Shown in pieces: positions 10,865 to 21,817 of a stretch of 64,000 nucleotides of DNA. Source of the stretch: Omphalotus guepiniiformis (lineage: Eukaryota > Basidiomycota > Agaricomycetes > Agaricales > Omphalotaceae). The position numbers and the translations under genes were made by a program. Numbering within the stretch: position 1 is the stretch's first letter; every line of letters begins with the position of its first letter. The notes under the pieces are model-generated. The model saw only the letters and a list, made by a program, of their open reading frames with translations. It did no database searches and was not told the DNA's origin. Location of the stretch: the NCBI GenBank assembly GCA_028554645.1, contig JAQOOI010000080.1, positions 1,364,001 to 1,428,000 of the forward strand, read 5' to 3'.

Positions 10865-13800
10865 TCACATTCTAACGATCAGACTCACCTCAAGAACATA
10901 ACGTTCCTCTTCCTTCAAGTCCTCTAAGTATGCGCCGGCGGACTCAACGGTCATGCCATTGTATTTCGCCAAGGCATTGACCAGAGCTTCAAACACATCA
11001 GGAACTGGCCAGGTGGGTCCACAAAGATAGAATACCCCGTTGTCATTACGCAGCATTCGTGCAAGTACCTCCGAGTCCTCAAGCATCTTGTGCTGTATGT
11101 AGATTTTCTTTGGACCATCCCGAGAGAACGCGAGTCCCGCACGAGTGATGACGCCATCTAGAATGAAGGCTTCAATCTCTTCGCCGTACAGATACTCTTG
11201 CGACTGATGACGGGACCCGAAATAGTAGTATACAGGACCAATCTCTTTGCCTTGTTGGGCGAGCCAGGCCTTGTGTTGCAAGAAAGCTCGGAAAGGCGCG
11301 GCGCCAGTTCCCAGACCAGCCATGATAAGGGGTTGCTTGTCATCGGGCGGAAGCTGACGGGAGAAAGTGAGCACAATACGAAACGATCAGCATAGGAAAA
11401 ACAAAGCTTCATGACACTGGGCTTGATAGATACTGTCACCTTCTGTCCGACACGTAGACCGGCAAGATATCTCGTACATTGTCCGTACCGGGGAGAACCT
11501 GAAGCAGGTTGTCAGCGCCAATCAGTAAGGATTCGAAAGATGTCGACTTACCACTAGGAGTGACCCAATCCACAGTGACGACAAGTAGATCGACCCGATC
11601 TCCTACTACGCTCTGCGCACTGGCAATACTGTAATGTCTGGGTTTGATGTCTCCTACGAGCCCACACAAAATCTCGATGCCGGGTTTCGCGCTCGGATAC
11701 ATGCGGAGGACATCTGCAAATGTCACGGTATCCTTTTCGGATAACTTTTTGAACATTGCGGAACCCTCCGCGGAGCCGATGAATAAGAGGGCGTGTCTAT
11801 CGACGCTGTTCGAAGCAAAAGACGCGAGTTCCGTATAGAAGGATTTAGGGGGGCGTCCAAAGATGTCGATTTGCTGCTGCAATGCTTGGAAAACAGTACG
11901 CGTGTGCAGCTTCTCCTCACCGGAGACAACAGGAATAGTGATCAGACGGTCCGGGTCTACGCCATACCATTCGCAAAACTCGTGAAGCTCCTGATCATCA
12001 TTCCAACCGTGTACTCCCAGTGCTTCGCCAATCGCGTACTTCAGTCCTGTCCCCGAGGTGTCGAACTCGAGGTGGAAGACATTACGATCATATTCCTTGG
12101 GCGTCAATCGGCGGTTCACAGTACATGTAACAAGGTAAGTGCGATCAGGGATTTCAGGCCGAAGGGCAGGATTTTGTGCAAATTCTTCACTGTTATCGCT
12201 TTCAACTGAAGGCGTGAAAACAGCGGGGAAAAGGATATGTTTGGCAGCATCGTGCCAAGAGCCTAATCTAGCGCCGTTCACAATGGTGTCTCCTTCCTCG
12301 GTCTCTATAGCGATTGCATTGAACTCGAACTCTTTCAGCGGCGCTGCGCGCTCGTCCAAGTCAATCGAGGGTTCTGAGACGTCTACCTCTTCTAATGCTA
12401 ACCAAGCACGAGAGTTGACTTTATACAGTTCTATATCCTCTACAGCTTCGCCATAGGTACCTCGAGCTAGGTTCAGTACCTTCTCCTCTGTTGCCGCACT
12501 GCCCAGATACAGTCTCATGAATGCGAGGTACGCCACGATGTTGACAAAAGCGTCGTGAATAGGTCCTGCTGCACCAAACAGGCTTGATGCGACGGCGTTG
12601 GCATCGAGGATGAACACACGAATTTTTCGCGTCGAGATAAGTGAAGAAGTTTGTGCAGGAAGATTCGAAAGAAGCTCTTCAGCGGTCCAAGAAGTGACGA
12701 TTAACAGGACGGATCCTGCTTTGACATACTTGACAACCGAATGCGACTTGAGGATCGTTTGATCTAATACAGCTAAAAAGTCCACTTGCCCGTTACATTC
12801 TGGGTCAAACGGAAGGACCACGGGAATGGGTACATCATTAAGGGGATCATTCTTCGGCGATAACAAGAGACGATGACCTGAAAGCCCACCGCGTCTGCTG
12901 AAGACGTCGTGGTCAGTCAGGAGCCTACTAGATATAGTTTTGCTGGGAGAGAGCGTGTTGTCGATGAGCGATGGGAGTGACGAAAGAGATGTGTTAGGAG
13001 TGCTGAAAAATAGCAACTGTTTCAATTTCTGAGGGAACAAGCTAGTAATAGAGGTTCCCAGATGTGGTACAAGAGTGGCCAAGAAGTGGAAAAACGAGTT
13101 CTGTTGCGATAAGTATCCAAGTGTTTGGGCGGGAGTGACACGATGCGAGTGAACAGAGAGCTTGCCAATGTCTTCGATGAGCGCGCTAAAAACGTCCATG
13201 TACAGTGAACCTTGTGTGGCCGCGTTGGGAACATCGTCGAGGACATGTATAGTTCTGACACTTTTGGGAAGAACTCCTCGAAGTGCTGCCTCATCCCACG
13301 GCCGAAGGACTTTGACAGAGACCACTGCAAAACCTTTGGTTTTACCAGCAATAGACTTTGCCGCAAGAGCAAGGGGGCCGTTCAACACAACCAGTGCTGT
13401 GTGAGCATCCGCATCACCCGCGTATTCAAAGAACGAGTATCCTGCCCGTGTAACTGCTTCCGCAACGGAAACACTCCCTAGATCCCTTTCGGGCAGAGGA
13501 AGATAAGTAGATCCTGTCTCGCGAGAAGAGCTGAAGTGGTCAAAAAGATGGATGACATGAGATCCAGTGAGCTGATAGGACAGTTGTGCAAAATGGATGG
13601 CTTCTTGAGCGGTAGCAGACGCTAGAATTACGATATTTTGCGGAAGAATTGGTAGCACAGTAGAAAAAGATGCCACCGAAGGAGACAGGGCAAAGGTCTC
13701 TCCAGTTGGAGTGATGGTGGGCACTTGAATAATCAGTCTGCTTGCCGGACTAGGAGGAGGAAGGGAGGACAAGGCAGGAGCCATGAGAGCCAGACCATGC

Positions 13801-14186
13801 GGAGTGGTGAAGGCGGTCAGAACAGCCCCAGTTATCAAGTCCGAGCTTGTCCCCTCTGAAAGCCTTCCGACCAAGCTCAATCCTGCACCCGCTCTAGTCT
13901 GTAGGTCGATAACCTGAGCCGTTCCTTTCTGCGACTTCGACCAACTTTTAGTCAGCGAGCCGAAACCAGCTTGCTCTGCGAGGTCATAGATATAGACAGA
14001 TGATGTTGACTTCGTTCTAGAAGCAATGTATTCCACAACGGTGGACGCAGATATACTAGGATTCTGCAGCATTTGCTCAAACGTAGTGTCGAGAAAACCC
14101 CCTGATTTGGGCGAAACTGGAGACACTAAGGTCACTGAGGATGACAGTGAGATAGGCGTAGAGCTTCCGAGTGTATCGACCGCCAT
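10865..14186 (-). CDS. MET10: Sulfite reductase [NADPH] flavoprotein (alpha) component
   Basis: This protein supplies electrons from NADPH through FAD to the haem subunit that reduces sulfite to sulfide in cysteine and methionine synthesis. The first ~600 residues resemble the pyruvate:ferredoxin oxidoreductase-like N-terminal half of yeast Met10. The C-terminal third is a ferredoxin-NADP reductase unit: FAD-binding RHYSIASA, then the NADPH-binding segment starting GLGTGAAPFRAFLQ, then YYYFGSRHQSQEYLYGEEIE and VFYLCGP. The ATG at 14186 opens a 916-codon exon. Introns lie near 11350-11440 and 11495-11555. The tail is ambiguous. Reading straight on gives a stop at 10865. Using the GTGAGT donor right after the RYVLE codons and an acceptor near 10847 gives a stop at 10838. 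It is divergent with FUR1. Confidence 0.93.
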
Positions 14187-14383
14187 GGATGAATGATGAG
14201 AACTTTTGAATCCGGCATACTTTAAATTTGTATTTTCACTGGAGGAACTCGGATGAGCAATTTTGAGAGCAACATTGCGTTACCGGGCCGACACGGAGTG
14301 CTTACTTAACTCATTGTCGGTCCGAGCTGCACGGCACGATGCTTGAAACGGAAAGCTGATTAGCGGTTTGCCTCAAGTTCCTC

Positions 14384-15451
14384 ATGTCTGGAGTCAACAA
14401 ATTATCCCATCCTATCGTAAATGCAGAGCTTTCTAAGCTCAGATTGACCAGTACGTCCTCCAAGGAATTCCGTGAAGTATTGGCTTGTGTCTTGCAAGGC
14501 CAGAACCTATCCTGATTCGCCTTGATAGGGCATACATAACATTAGTTTCATCTTGGGCTTGGAGGCGTCAAGAGATTTGGAAGAGGGCTATTTCGATGGC
14601 GTACGTGCATCTTTAGGATCATGATTTGCATAGCCTTACACTAAGTCATGTAGCAATCCCCCATCGCTCCATTCAAAGGCACTGTGATAAAACCGCGAAT
14701 TGGTTTGACCCCGATTCTGCGAGCTGGGTTAGGAATGACGGATGCACTGGTATGGTCTTGTGAACTATACTTAGTGAGCTATTTTCTAATCATTCCTATA
14801 GTTAACTCTATTTCCGTATGTTTTAATTGGCTGAAACTGTCATTGTCTCGTTCAACTGTATTCGGCACTCTTTCCAGCTCCGCGCCTGTGTATCATCTCG
14901 GACTGTTCAGGGAGAAGGTCACTCTTCAGCCAGTTGAATGTCAGTCCTAAGTACAAGTTAGTACGTCCGTTCTGATGCGTATTACAGACTACTCAAAGCT
15001 TCCTCCTTCACCACCTATTGATATGGTGTATCTTCTGGATCCGCTGATTGCCACTGGAGGTACAGCGTGTGCTGCGCTGACCATGATCATGGACTGGGGT
15101 ATTCCTGGTATGTGTAAAATCTCGTGTTTGGTTTCCTATATAGGTGATTTGATCATACGATTAGTCGAGAAGGTCAAGTTGCTTTGTGTTCTGGCTTCGC
15201 AGCAAGGACTGAAACACGTTCAAGCTGAACATCCCAATCTCGAAGTAGGAGTATTTGACATTTCAATGTCTGGTTGTCTGACGATTGTCGCAGATTTGGG
15301 TCGCCGGCATCGACGATACTTTGACCACAGACGGTTTGATCAGCCCCGGTCTAGGCGACACGGTGAGCCTCTTTTAAGTCTGTATCACTTAGAGTCTTAT
15401 CAATGGTGGTTCTATCAGGGAGATCGGCTTTTCAATACGATCCGTACATGA
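14384..15451 (+). CDS. FUR1: Uracil phosphoribosyltransferase
   Basis: This enzyme salvages uracil by joining it to PRPP to make UMP. The protein begins MSGVNKLSHPIVNAELSKLR. It continues through KEFREGIHNISFILGLEASR, GLTPILRAGLGMTDAL, SAPVYHLGLFREKVTLQPVE and the PRPP-binding loop MVYLLDPLIATGGTACAAL, and ends GDRLFNTIRT. Every exon edge except the last ones was placed by matching these conserved blocks. One exon is only 14 bases (14802-14815) and encodes the LTLFP segment. Length is about 215 residues, as usual. It ends 94 bases from the convergent RRP8 gene and starts 197 bases from the divergent MET10 gene. Confidence 0.93.
14802..14815 (+). other. 14-base microexon of FUR1
   Basis: TTAACTCTATTTCC is flanked by an acceptor (CCTATAG) and a donor (GTATGT). 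Joined to the exon ending in GCACTG and the one starting CTCCGCGCC it gives DALLTLFPSAPVYHLG. This matches the conserved uracil phosphoribosyltransferase segment; skipping it would shift the frame. Confidence 0.85.
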
Positions 15452-15545
15452 TTCTAGGGCCCCTCAGCCTGTGTCAACCGCGCAATTAATCTAGAACTCT
15501 ACATTGTCTGTATTCCTGGATAACATGTATGTTAGTATCATTGGA

Positions 15546-16963
15546 TTACGCAAAGCCAGGAAGAGACGTACATCGACGTTTATATTCGCATGGCTTCAGA
15601 ATACTACCTTTAGCTAAGATCTCTGCCCACTGCTCGTTGGTCTTGATATCTCTTTGAACCTTCTTAAACTCGAACAACGTGAAGTGCGTGTTTCGATCAT
15701 CCTGATTTCATTGAGCTTGCTGGACAACGCGATTAAAGATATTTGTGACCATCCTTAGATTTCAAGCGAAAACCACATGAAGCGACGAGCGAAGTGAAAT
15801 CCTCCACCTTTGAGAAACGGCTTGCAACTTCAGCGATCTTCAGCTCTCCACTTTGAGGGAAGACACTCAGCCATCAGCTCGGAAGAAAATTTGTGGCTGA
15901 CATACTCAGGTTTTAAGATCCTCCAGGCTTCACGTATTGATTGCGGCCAGTTCGTACTCATGAGACTGAGGGAGAATACAACGACATCCACTATGTGGCC
16001 CTGTCCTTTACTTTTTCCGTCTGCATCTTCGGAGCCTGGAAGAGGCAGTTTTCCGCATATATCAGCTTCAACGACGAATGCGTCGTTTGACACTAAATCG
16101 TAGGATAAGACAATCATTCCTTTCGGAACGAGAGCTCGGGCAATCGCTGCATCTCCGCAGCCCAAATCTGCAATGACAGTTTTTGGGGCGTATTTCGAGA
16201 ACGTTGAAACATAGTGGTCCACAGGATTCGTGGGCCAAGACTGTACTTGATGACGAAATCCGTTGTGATACTGTGAAGGTAATCTAGCGCATGAGACAAG
16301 AGGGCTGTCGGAACTCTCACCTCAGAGTATACCACGGGCTCATCTTGCATCATGCGGTGGGCTTCACCGCTGTCGCTTTTATATAGCTTTTCATTGATCA
16401 ACCTGTGAAGTACACCGATCAGCATTGCGCTTCACATGCAGGATTACACGCAGGATTGCGTGCCGTCCTCACCTGAAGCGTGCCCCATCTAAGCTTTGCT
16501 TCATACTCTTCTGCATGCTCGTCAAACCGGCCGAGGAACTCGGATCGGGCTCCTCGATGGGTGCAGGAGCTTCCTGAGATGTGCGAGACTCGTGCTTTGT
16601 CTTTGCCTTCTTGGTCGGTCGTGAAGTAGAGGCACTACTTTTTTCGAGAGCCTTTAAAGGCATAGGGAGAGAAATACTATTCTTCAGCTCCTCGTCGTTC
16701 TTCTTGGGCTTCTGATCCTTCCGTTTTTTAGTTTTCTGGGGTCCAGGGCTACCACTTTTCGAAACTTTTGGGCCACCTTTATTACGAGAGGTTTTTCCAG
16801 TCAGCTTCTTCATGAGTTTTTCAATATTGACTTCTGCGGAATGCATCCTGTTATCGGAGCCTGTATCACTTGCAGGGCGTTTCCTTTTCTTCGAGCTGCC
16901 TGAAGAAACATCTTCCACGGTGTCAGCTTGCACAGACCAACCAGGAACATCGAAAAGAGCCAT
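15546..16963 (-). CDS. RRP8: 25S rRNA adenine-N1 methyltransferase Rrp8
   Basis: Rrp8 methylates an adenine of the large-subunit rRNA in the nucleolus. The first ~160 residues are a basic, Lys/Ser-rich tail (KKRKRPAS, KKTKKRKDQKPKK) typical of nucleolar proteins. Then come LDGARFR, WINEKLYKSDSGEA, a spliced FRHQVQSWP-type segment and the SAM-binding motif VIADLGCGDAAIARAL. Further motifs are VVVFSLSLMSTNWPQSIREA and WRILKPGGELKIAEVASRF, with the C-terminal FEFKK. The start at 16963 (MALFDVPGWSV) matches the family; an in-frame upstream Met would add unrelated residues. The last exon extends the frame to a TAA at 15546, giving a tail ending SLPGFA. A small intron near 15705-15750 is inferred. 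Confidence 0.9.
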
Positions 16964-17472
16964 GGTGTGCAACGAGTTGAAGATCAAGTATTGACAGTGA
17001 AATAAGTTACGTAATAAACACGTCTGATCCACAAGGTGACGGTCCCTTTAAGTTTAAGTTCTTTAAGGCTATTATAGGTCGCTTGCTGGTCGCCTTGCCT
17101 CATGGCCGAGTTTGTGAGACGAAGAAGGCAATTATACGGTATATCTGTCCTCATTGCTAGCTGTGCGTATCTCATTCCTGTTCCCGTTACGGTGTAGGCC
17201 ACATTTGGCATGATTCATGCCCTTGCCAGGCTGCTCAATTCCTCGGAGTCTTCATATTTTCGAAGATTTTTCATTATGCACCCCAATCACTGCTGTCTTT
17301 TCGAAGCAACCGATCAAAAAAAAATATACTCAGTATGCTGAGTTAGTAATGGAACACTCATACTCCCCATCGGACTAGGCACAGTATATATTAGCCTCGG
17401 ATAAGTCGTTTCAGCCCCACGAACGATTCATTGCGAACTCTCTCTCAATCACAATATTCCGGTATCTAGTCA
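16964..17472. promoter_or_regulatory. Divergent intergenic region RRP8 / P-loop ATPase gene
   Basis: These 509 bases separate two gene starts that face away from each other, so both promoters must lie here. I see an A-run near 17318-17327 followed by TATACTC, and a TATATTAG near 17385 on the P-loop gene side. No tRNA or other RNA gene could be recognised. Confidence 0.4.
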
Positions 17473-19472
17473 ATGCCAATCAAGAAAGACGATACACCAG
17501 TCGTGTCCATCTTTGATGTGACGATGGGCCACGCAGAACACACTTGGTCAGAAACTTCTGTGTTGGGTTCTGCAGGTATGGTCGTTGATGAAAAGGATTG
17601 CAACAAGGTCAGTGAGTCCATCATGTCCAAAACTGACATTTGATTCTCTTTGCAGGCAGAATGGCAATTGTTAGAGAATCAGTCACAGCAGGAAGTCTCC
17701 GACCTGATTGAGGTTCACGACCTCACAAATGCTCCGCTCTTTACGCGGGGCGCGTACGCGAGGAATCCCAGCAATATCTGCACACAATACGGAGTGCTGG
17801 GGAAGGTGACATCATGCCAGTGAGTATCTTTGGTTTCTGAACACGATCATCAACGCTGGGTGTTTTCTGAATTTATGGTAGCGCAAAGTCTTCTGTCTAC
17901 CATTTCAACGACCCTCGTTTGTACCTGAATACGGTGAGCTTGTCCAGTCGTCCGAACTAAGTGCATTCAGGTCAACCGTAGAGTACAGAATGCACCCTTC
18001 TCTGCTGTGGTTTGTGGTGTTCAAGGTCATAGTGCTCTCGAATTCTTGTTCTAATACAACAGTTGAGTTTACCTCATGCTTGTTTTTAGGCTCTGGTAAA
18101 TCACACACTGTCTCTGTCATGTTAGAGAACATGTTCCTCGTCGACTGTCCTTCGGTGGGCTCACTTCAAAAACCGCTTTGCGGGTTAGTTCTTCATTTCG
18201 GCGAAGGAGGTGCAGGCTCGAGTCCTTGCGAAGCAGCTTGGGTGGGCATCACGGACAACAAAACGGTAAAACCCCCGCCTGTGACCGTCTACGTTTCGAA
18301 GTCCTCCCTCAACAGGATGAGGTCCATCTATGCGCCTTTGATGGAACGGGGGAACGTGACCGTTGAACCATTATCTTTCAATGAATCTGAGTTGGATGCG
18401 CAAGCCTTTTTATCTATGATGGCTGTTGGTTCGTCTGAGAATGCTCCCTTATATATACAAATCATTTTGGTAAGTCGTTTTTTCTAGAGCCTTTGTTCTT
18501 CGCTGATCCATGGTTATTTCTACCTTTCTAGTCCATTTTAAGAGACCTCGGAGAATCATTCACATACCAAGTTTTCATGCGTGAGCTGGAGAAGAAGAAG
18601 AAGAACTTCAATCCCAGCCAAATGACTGGCCTTGAGCAACGGATGTCACTGTTGAACTCATTCATGGCTGGAAAGAAAAGCGGATTCGGAGCATTGCCTA
18701 AACGTAGTCGTTTCAGGGCCGGAGAGCTTACCATTATTGATTTATCTGATCCATTCATTGATCCTCTATCAGCTTGTGGACTTTTTGAAGTCATAACCCG
18801 ACTTTTTGTTCGGGCAGAAGTTCGTACAGGCAAGGTCCTAGTCGTTGATGAGGCTCACAAAGTACGTGCATCATCCAGTCTGATGATTTGCCACAGATTG
18901 ATAGCAGCTTGTGTAGTACCTGTCTGCGAAGAATGGCTCATCTGGCTTGACCAGTGCCCTGCTGAGTCTTACGAGGCAACAACGACATCTAGCAATGCGT
19001 GTCATCATCAGCACCCAAGGTCCGTGAAATGAATTCAATGCTGCTGCTGCCAGAGGTAATAACCATACTCTAACAGAGCCCACTGTTGTCCCTCCGGTCG
19101 TGCTAGACCTCTGTACAGTTGCAATCCTTCACAGATTTTCTTCGCCGTCTTGGTGGGCTCATTTGGAGAAGCATGTTTCTGCCGACTTCTCCAATAGTGA
19201 AGCCTTTGATAGAGTGGTGAAGTTGCAGGCGAGACAATGAATTTTCATCACGTTTGAAGTAGACTTAACGATTTAAATTTCAGACTGGAGAAGCGATTGT
19301 ACTGGCTCCGTCTGGTTTGGGGGTGTTCCCTCCAACGAAGGACTTGAATGACGGTGCACTACGACGGTGGAACATTGCACATTTTGGACGTAAGTATATC
19401 TTGATAAAAACTCGAAAGCGTTTGACTGTGGATGGTGGAGCTTCGGTTCTGGTTCTCGAAAGCAATGCGTAA
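17473..19472 (+). CDS. P-loop ATPase, HerA/VirB4-like motifs, fungal family
   Basis: I do not know a named homologue. The protein starts MPIKKDDTPVVSIFDVTMGH. Around the middle is a clear Walker A, CGVQGSGKSHT, whose first Gly codon is split by an intron between about 18024 and 18099. A Walker B, VLVVDEAHK, lies near 18838. Further on are VIISTQEP and LCTVAILHRFSSPSWWAHLE. That order, with Ser/Thr-Gln-x-Pro after Walker B, resembles pumping ATPases of the HerA/FtsK/VirB4 group rather than kinases or AAA proteins. The end reads VDGGASVLVLESNA. Fungal genomes carry such orphan P-loop proteins, but what they act on is not known to me. Eight or so exons are present. Confidence 0.7.
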
Positions 19473-19712
19473 ATCTATCTAGTTTTCCTACCAAGTATCA
19501 TCTATTAGAATGTTCAATATTACGAGCCTTATTCCTTTCAACTGTTGCGAACTATCTGTTCAATTCTGGCCACTCGTCTTGAAGAGGTAGAATTAGCGTC
19601 AGCTTTTCCGCGACTCGGATTTGTCCGCGCCACAACCTTGCTCACGGACGCGTCGAGTCGACTTTCCTCAACATATTCATTTTCCTTTGTCGCTCCCTCA
19701 CGCTTGTCCAGC

Positions 19713-21705
19713 ATGAGCTTGTTCGGAAACAACGCAGGTACCTCAGGCCAGTCAGGAACGGGAGGTCTCTTCGGGAATAATAACAATACCACCGCCTCCA
19801 CGGGATCGAGTATATTCGGCAATGCTGCAGGTGAGCCATCCATCTTCATTGCCTGTGATAGTCTTATATCTGGTGTCGTCAGCCAAACCTGCTGGGAGTA
19901 GCATTTTTGGTGGGGGTGCAGCAACCAACGCTGGGACGGGAAGTGGACTCTTTGGTGGTGGTGGTGGTGGAACGGCGGCTCCTGCCTTCAGCACGAATAA
20001 TACTGGTCCTACAGCATCTACGTCCACCAATTCTGCTCCTCCTAATTCACTTTTTGGGGGAGGCTCGTTTACTCTTCCAAAACCCACCGATCAAGCGAAC
20101 AAAGATGCTTCAAAACCCGGTGCTTCATCTTGTCAGTATCTCGTTTTTGGTAGCTCAGACGGATGGTACTGAAAAAATGTTTCCAGTTTTCAGCCAACCG
20201 ACGAATAGTACGTTCTGGCATTGACTGATCCATTTCTTTACTGATAGCACATATAGATTCTTCGACACCGGCTGCTGGTGGGCTATTCGGCGTTCCTCCA
20301 AAGCCAGCAGATAATGCAGCATCCACTGCAACGGCGTCAACTTCGACAACAACTCCTGGCTCCAGTATGTTTGGAGGTGGCCTGTTTGGAAAATCTGCAC
20401 CGTCCACAAGTGGAGCTACGACTCCGGCTCTTGGTAGCACACCGTCCTTCTCTCTCGGGGGAAATAAGGACGCTGCTCCAGGTGACAGACGTTGCTTTAC
20501 CCGCTGCAATGTTTCCTGACTCATGCTCTTGTATCATAGCCCCATCTGGAGGACTCTTTGGTATTACGCCTAAACCTGCTGAGAAGAAAGATGACAAGGC
20601 ATCTAGTATGTTGACTTTCAGTAATGCTATTTGATCTAACTTTCTACTTTAAGCTCCAACCCCTGCCACGGGCGGCTTGTTTAGTACAAGTACAAGCAAA
20701 CCTGAGGAGAAAAAGGATACTGCTTCTTCAGGTGTGAAGAGCTTTCGTTTCATTATCACAGTTTTCTTATTCCTTATACCAGTCACCGGTAGTTTGGGTT
20801 TTTCCACAGCGCCATCAAAAGAAGGTGACAAGCCGGGAGGTGAGAGTGATCTCCACCTTTGTGTCTTTCTGATTTCTCACCGGATCTTGGATGTAAGCTT
20901 CAACCTCACTTGGTACAACTTCTACAACACCTGCAGTAGCAGTTCCTCCGCCATCTATGCTCCGAGGCAAAACAATAGAAGAAATCGTGAACAAGTGGTC
21001 GAATGAACTAGAGACTCATGTCCGAGAGTTCAACAAGTTTGCTGCGGAGGTATCCATGTGGGATCGTGCTCTCATCGAGAACGGTAACAATGTATGTCGG
21101 TTTCTGAGCCACTATCTGTGTTGTGAATGAAAGATATACTTTAGGTGGCGACGCTGTACAGTCATGTGCTGGCTGCCGAGCGGGAGCAAAACGAGGTGGA
21201 CCAGTCGCTGAATCACATCGAGCAACAACAAAAAGACCTTAGTGTTACCTTGGATGCCTATGAGAAAGTCACTCAAGAGATATTTGGCGCACAAGGAGGG
21301 AGCCTTCGGGCACTTGATACTGGCCCGGCAGATACGGAAAGAGATAAAAACTACGGTTCCTTCTTTCTCGAACGATTCCTTCTCATTTTGACCGCTCTGA
21401 ACGACAGCTACATGCTTGCGACCGACTTGCATACGCACCTCGATGATCTTTCAGGCTCCCTCACGCAGATGATAGAGTCTGTCAATAGTCTTTCCATGCC
21501 TTCAGCGCCCGATAACTTGGAGGACCCGATGACACAGATATCGCAAATCTTGAGTAGCCACTTGGAGAGTCTACAATGGATCGATGGAGCTGTTCGGGAG
21601 GTGGAGAGCAAGGTTACAGAGGTTGAGAAGCGAGTGAAGGAGTCTGGCCATGCAGCAAGTCTGGGTACTAATGGCCTCAAATCCAGAACGTTTGGACTAC
21701 GTTGA
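19713..21705 (+). CDS. NSP1: Nucleoporin Nsp1 (Nup62 homologue)
   Basis: This central-channel component of the nuclear pore begins MSLFGNN. The first ~300 residues are Ser/Thr/Gly-rich with repeated FG units (GLFGNN, SIFGNA, SIFGGG, GLFGGG, SLFGGG, GLFGVPPKP, MFGGGLFG, GLFGITPKP), which form the permeability barrier. They are broken by many small introns. The C-terminal ~230 residues are the coiled-coil Nsp1 domain: IEEIVNKWSNELETHVREF, KFAAEVSMWD, LAAEREQNEVDQSLNHIEQQ, and a final helix ESKVTEVEKRVKESGHAASL. That part binds partner nucleoporins in the Nup54/58-like trimer and Nup82 complex. The start at 19713 is the first Met that gives the FG pattern directly. The gene ends 112 bases from the convergent PRP5 gene. 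Confidence 0.95.
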
Positions 21706-21817
21706 GTATGTACGTCACACAAGTTTTGAAAGTTTGGTTCTTTGAGCATCTGTATTATAATGATGTATTGCATGCTATCTGTTGCGCGATTATAAGTTAA
21801 ACTCGATCAGGTATTGC

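Noticed and set aside
12139..12456. Plus-strand frame inside MET10, with others of the kind at 11793-12209 and 13162-13404
   Set aside because: They lie opposite a long, well-supported coding exon and have no domains; they are shadows of the minus-strand gene.
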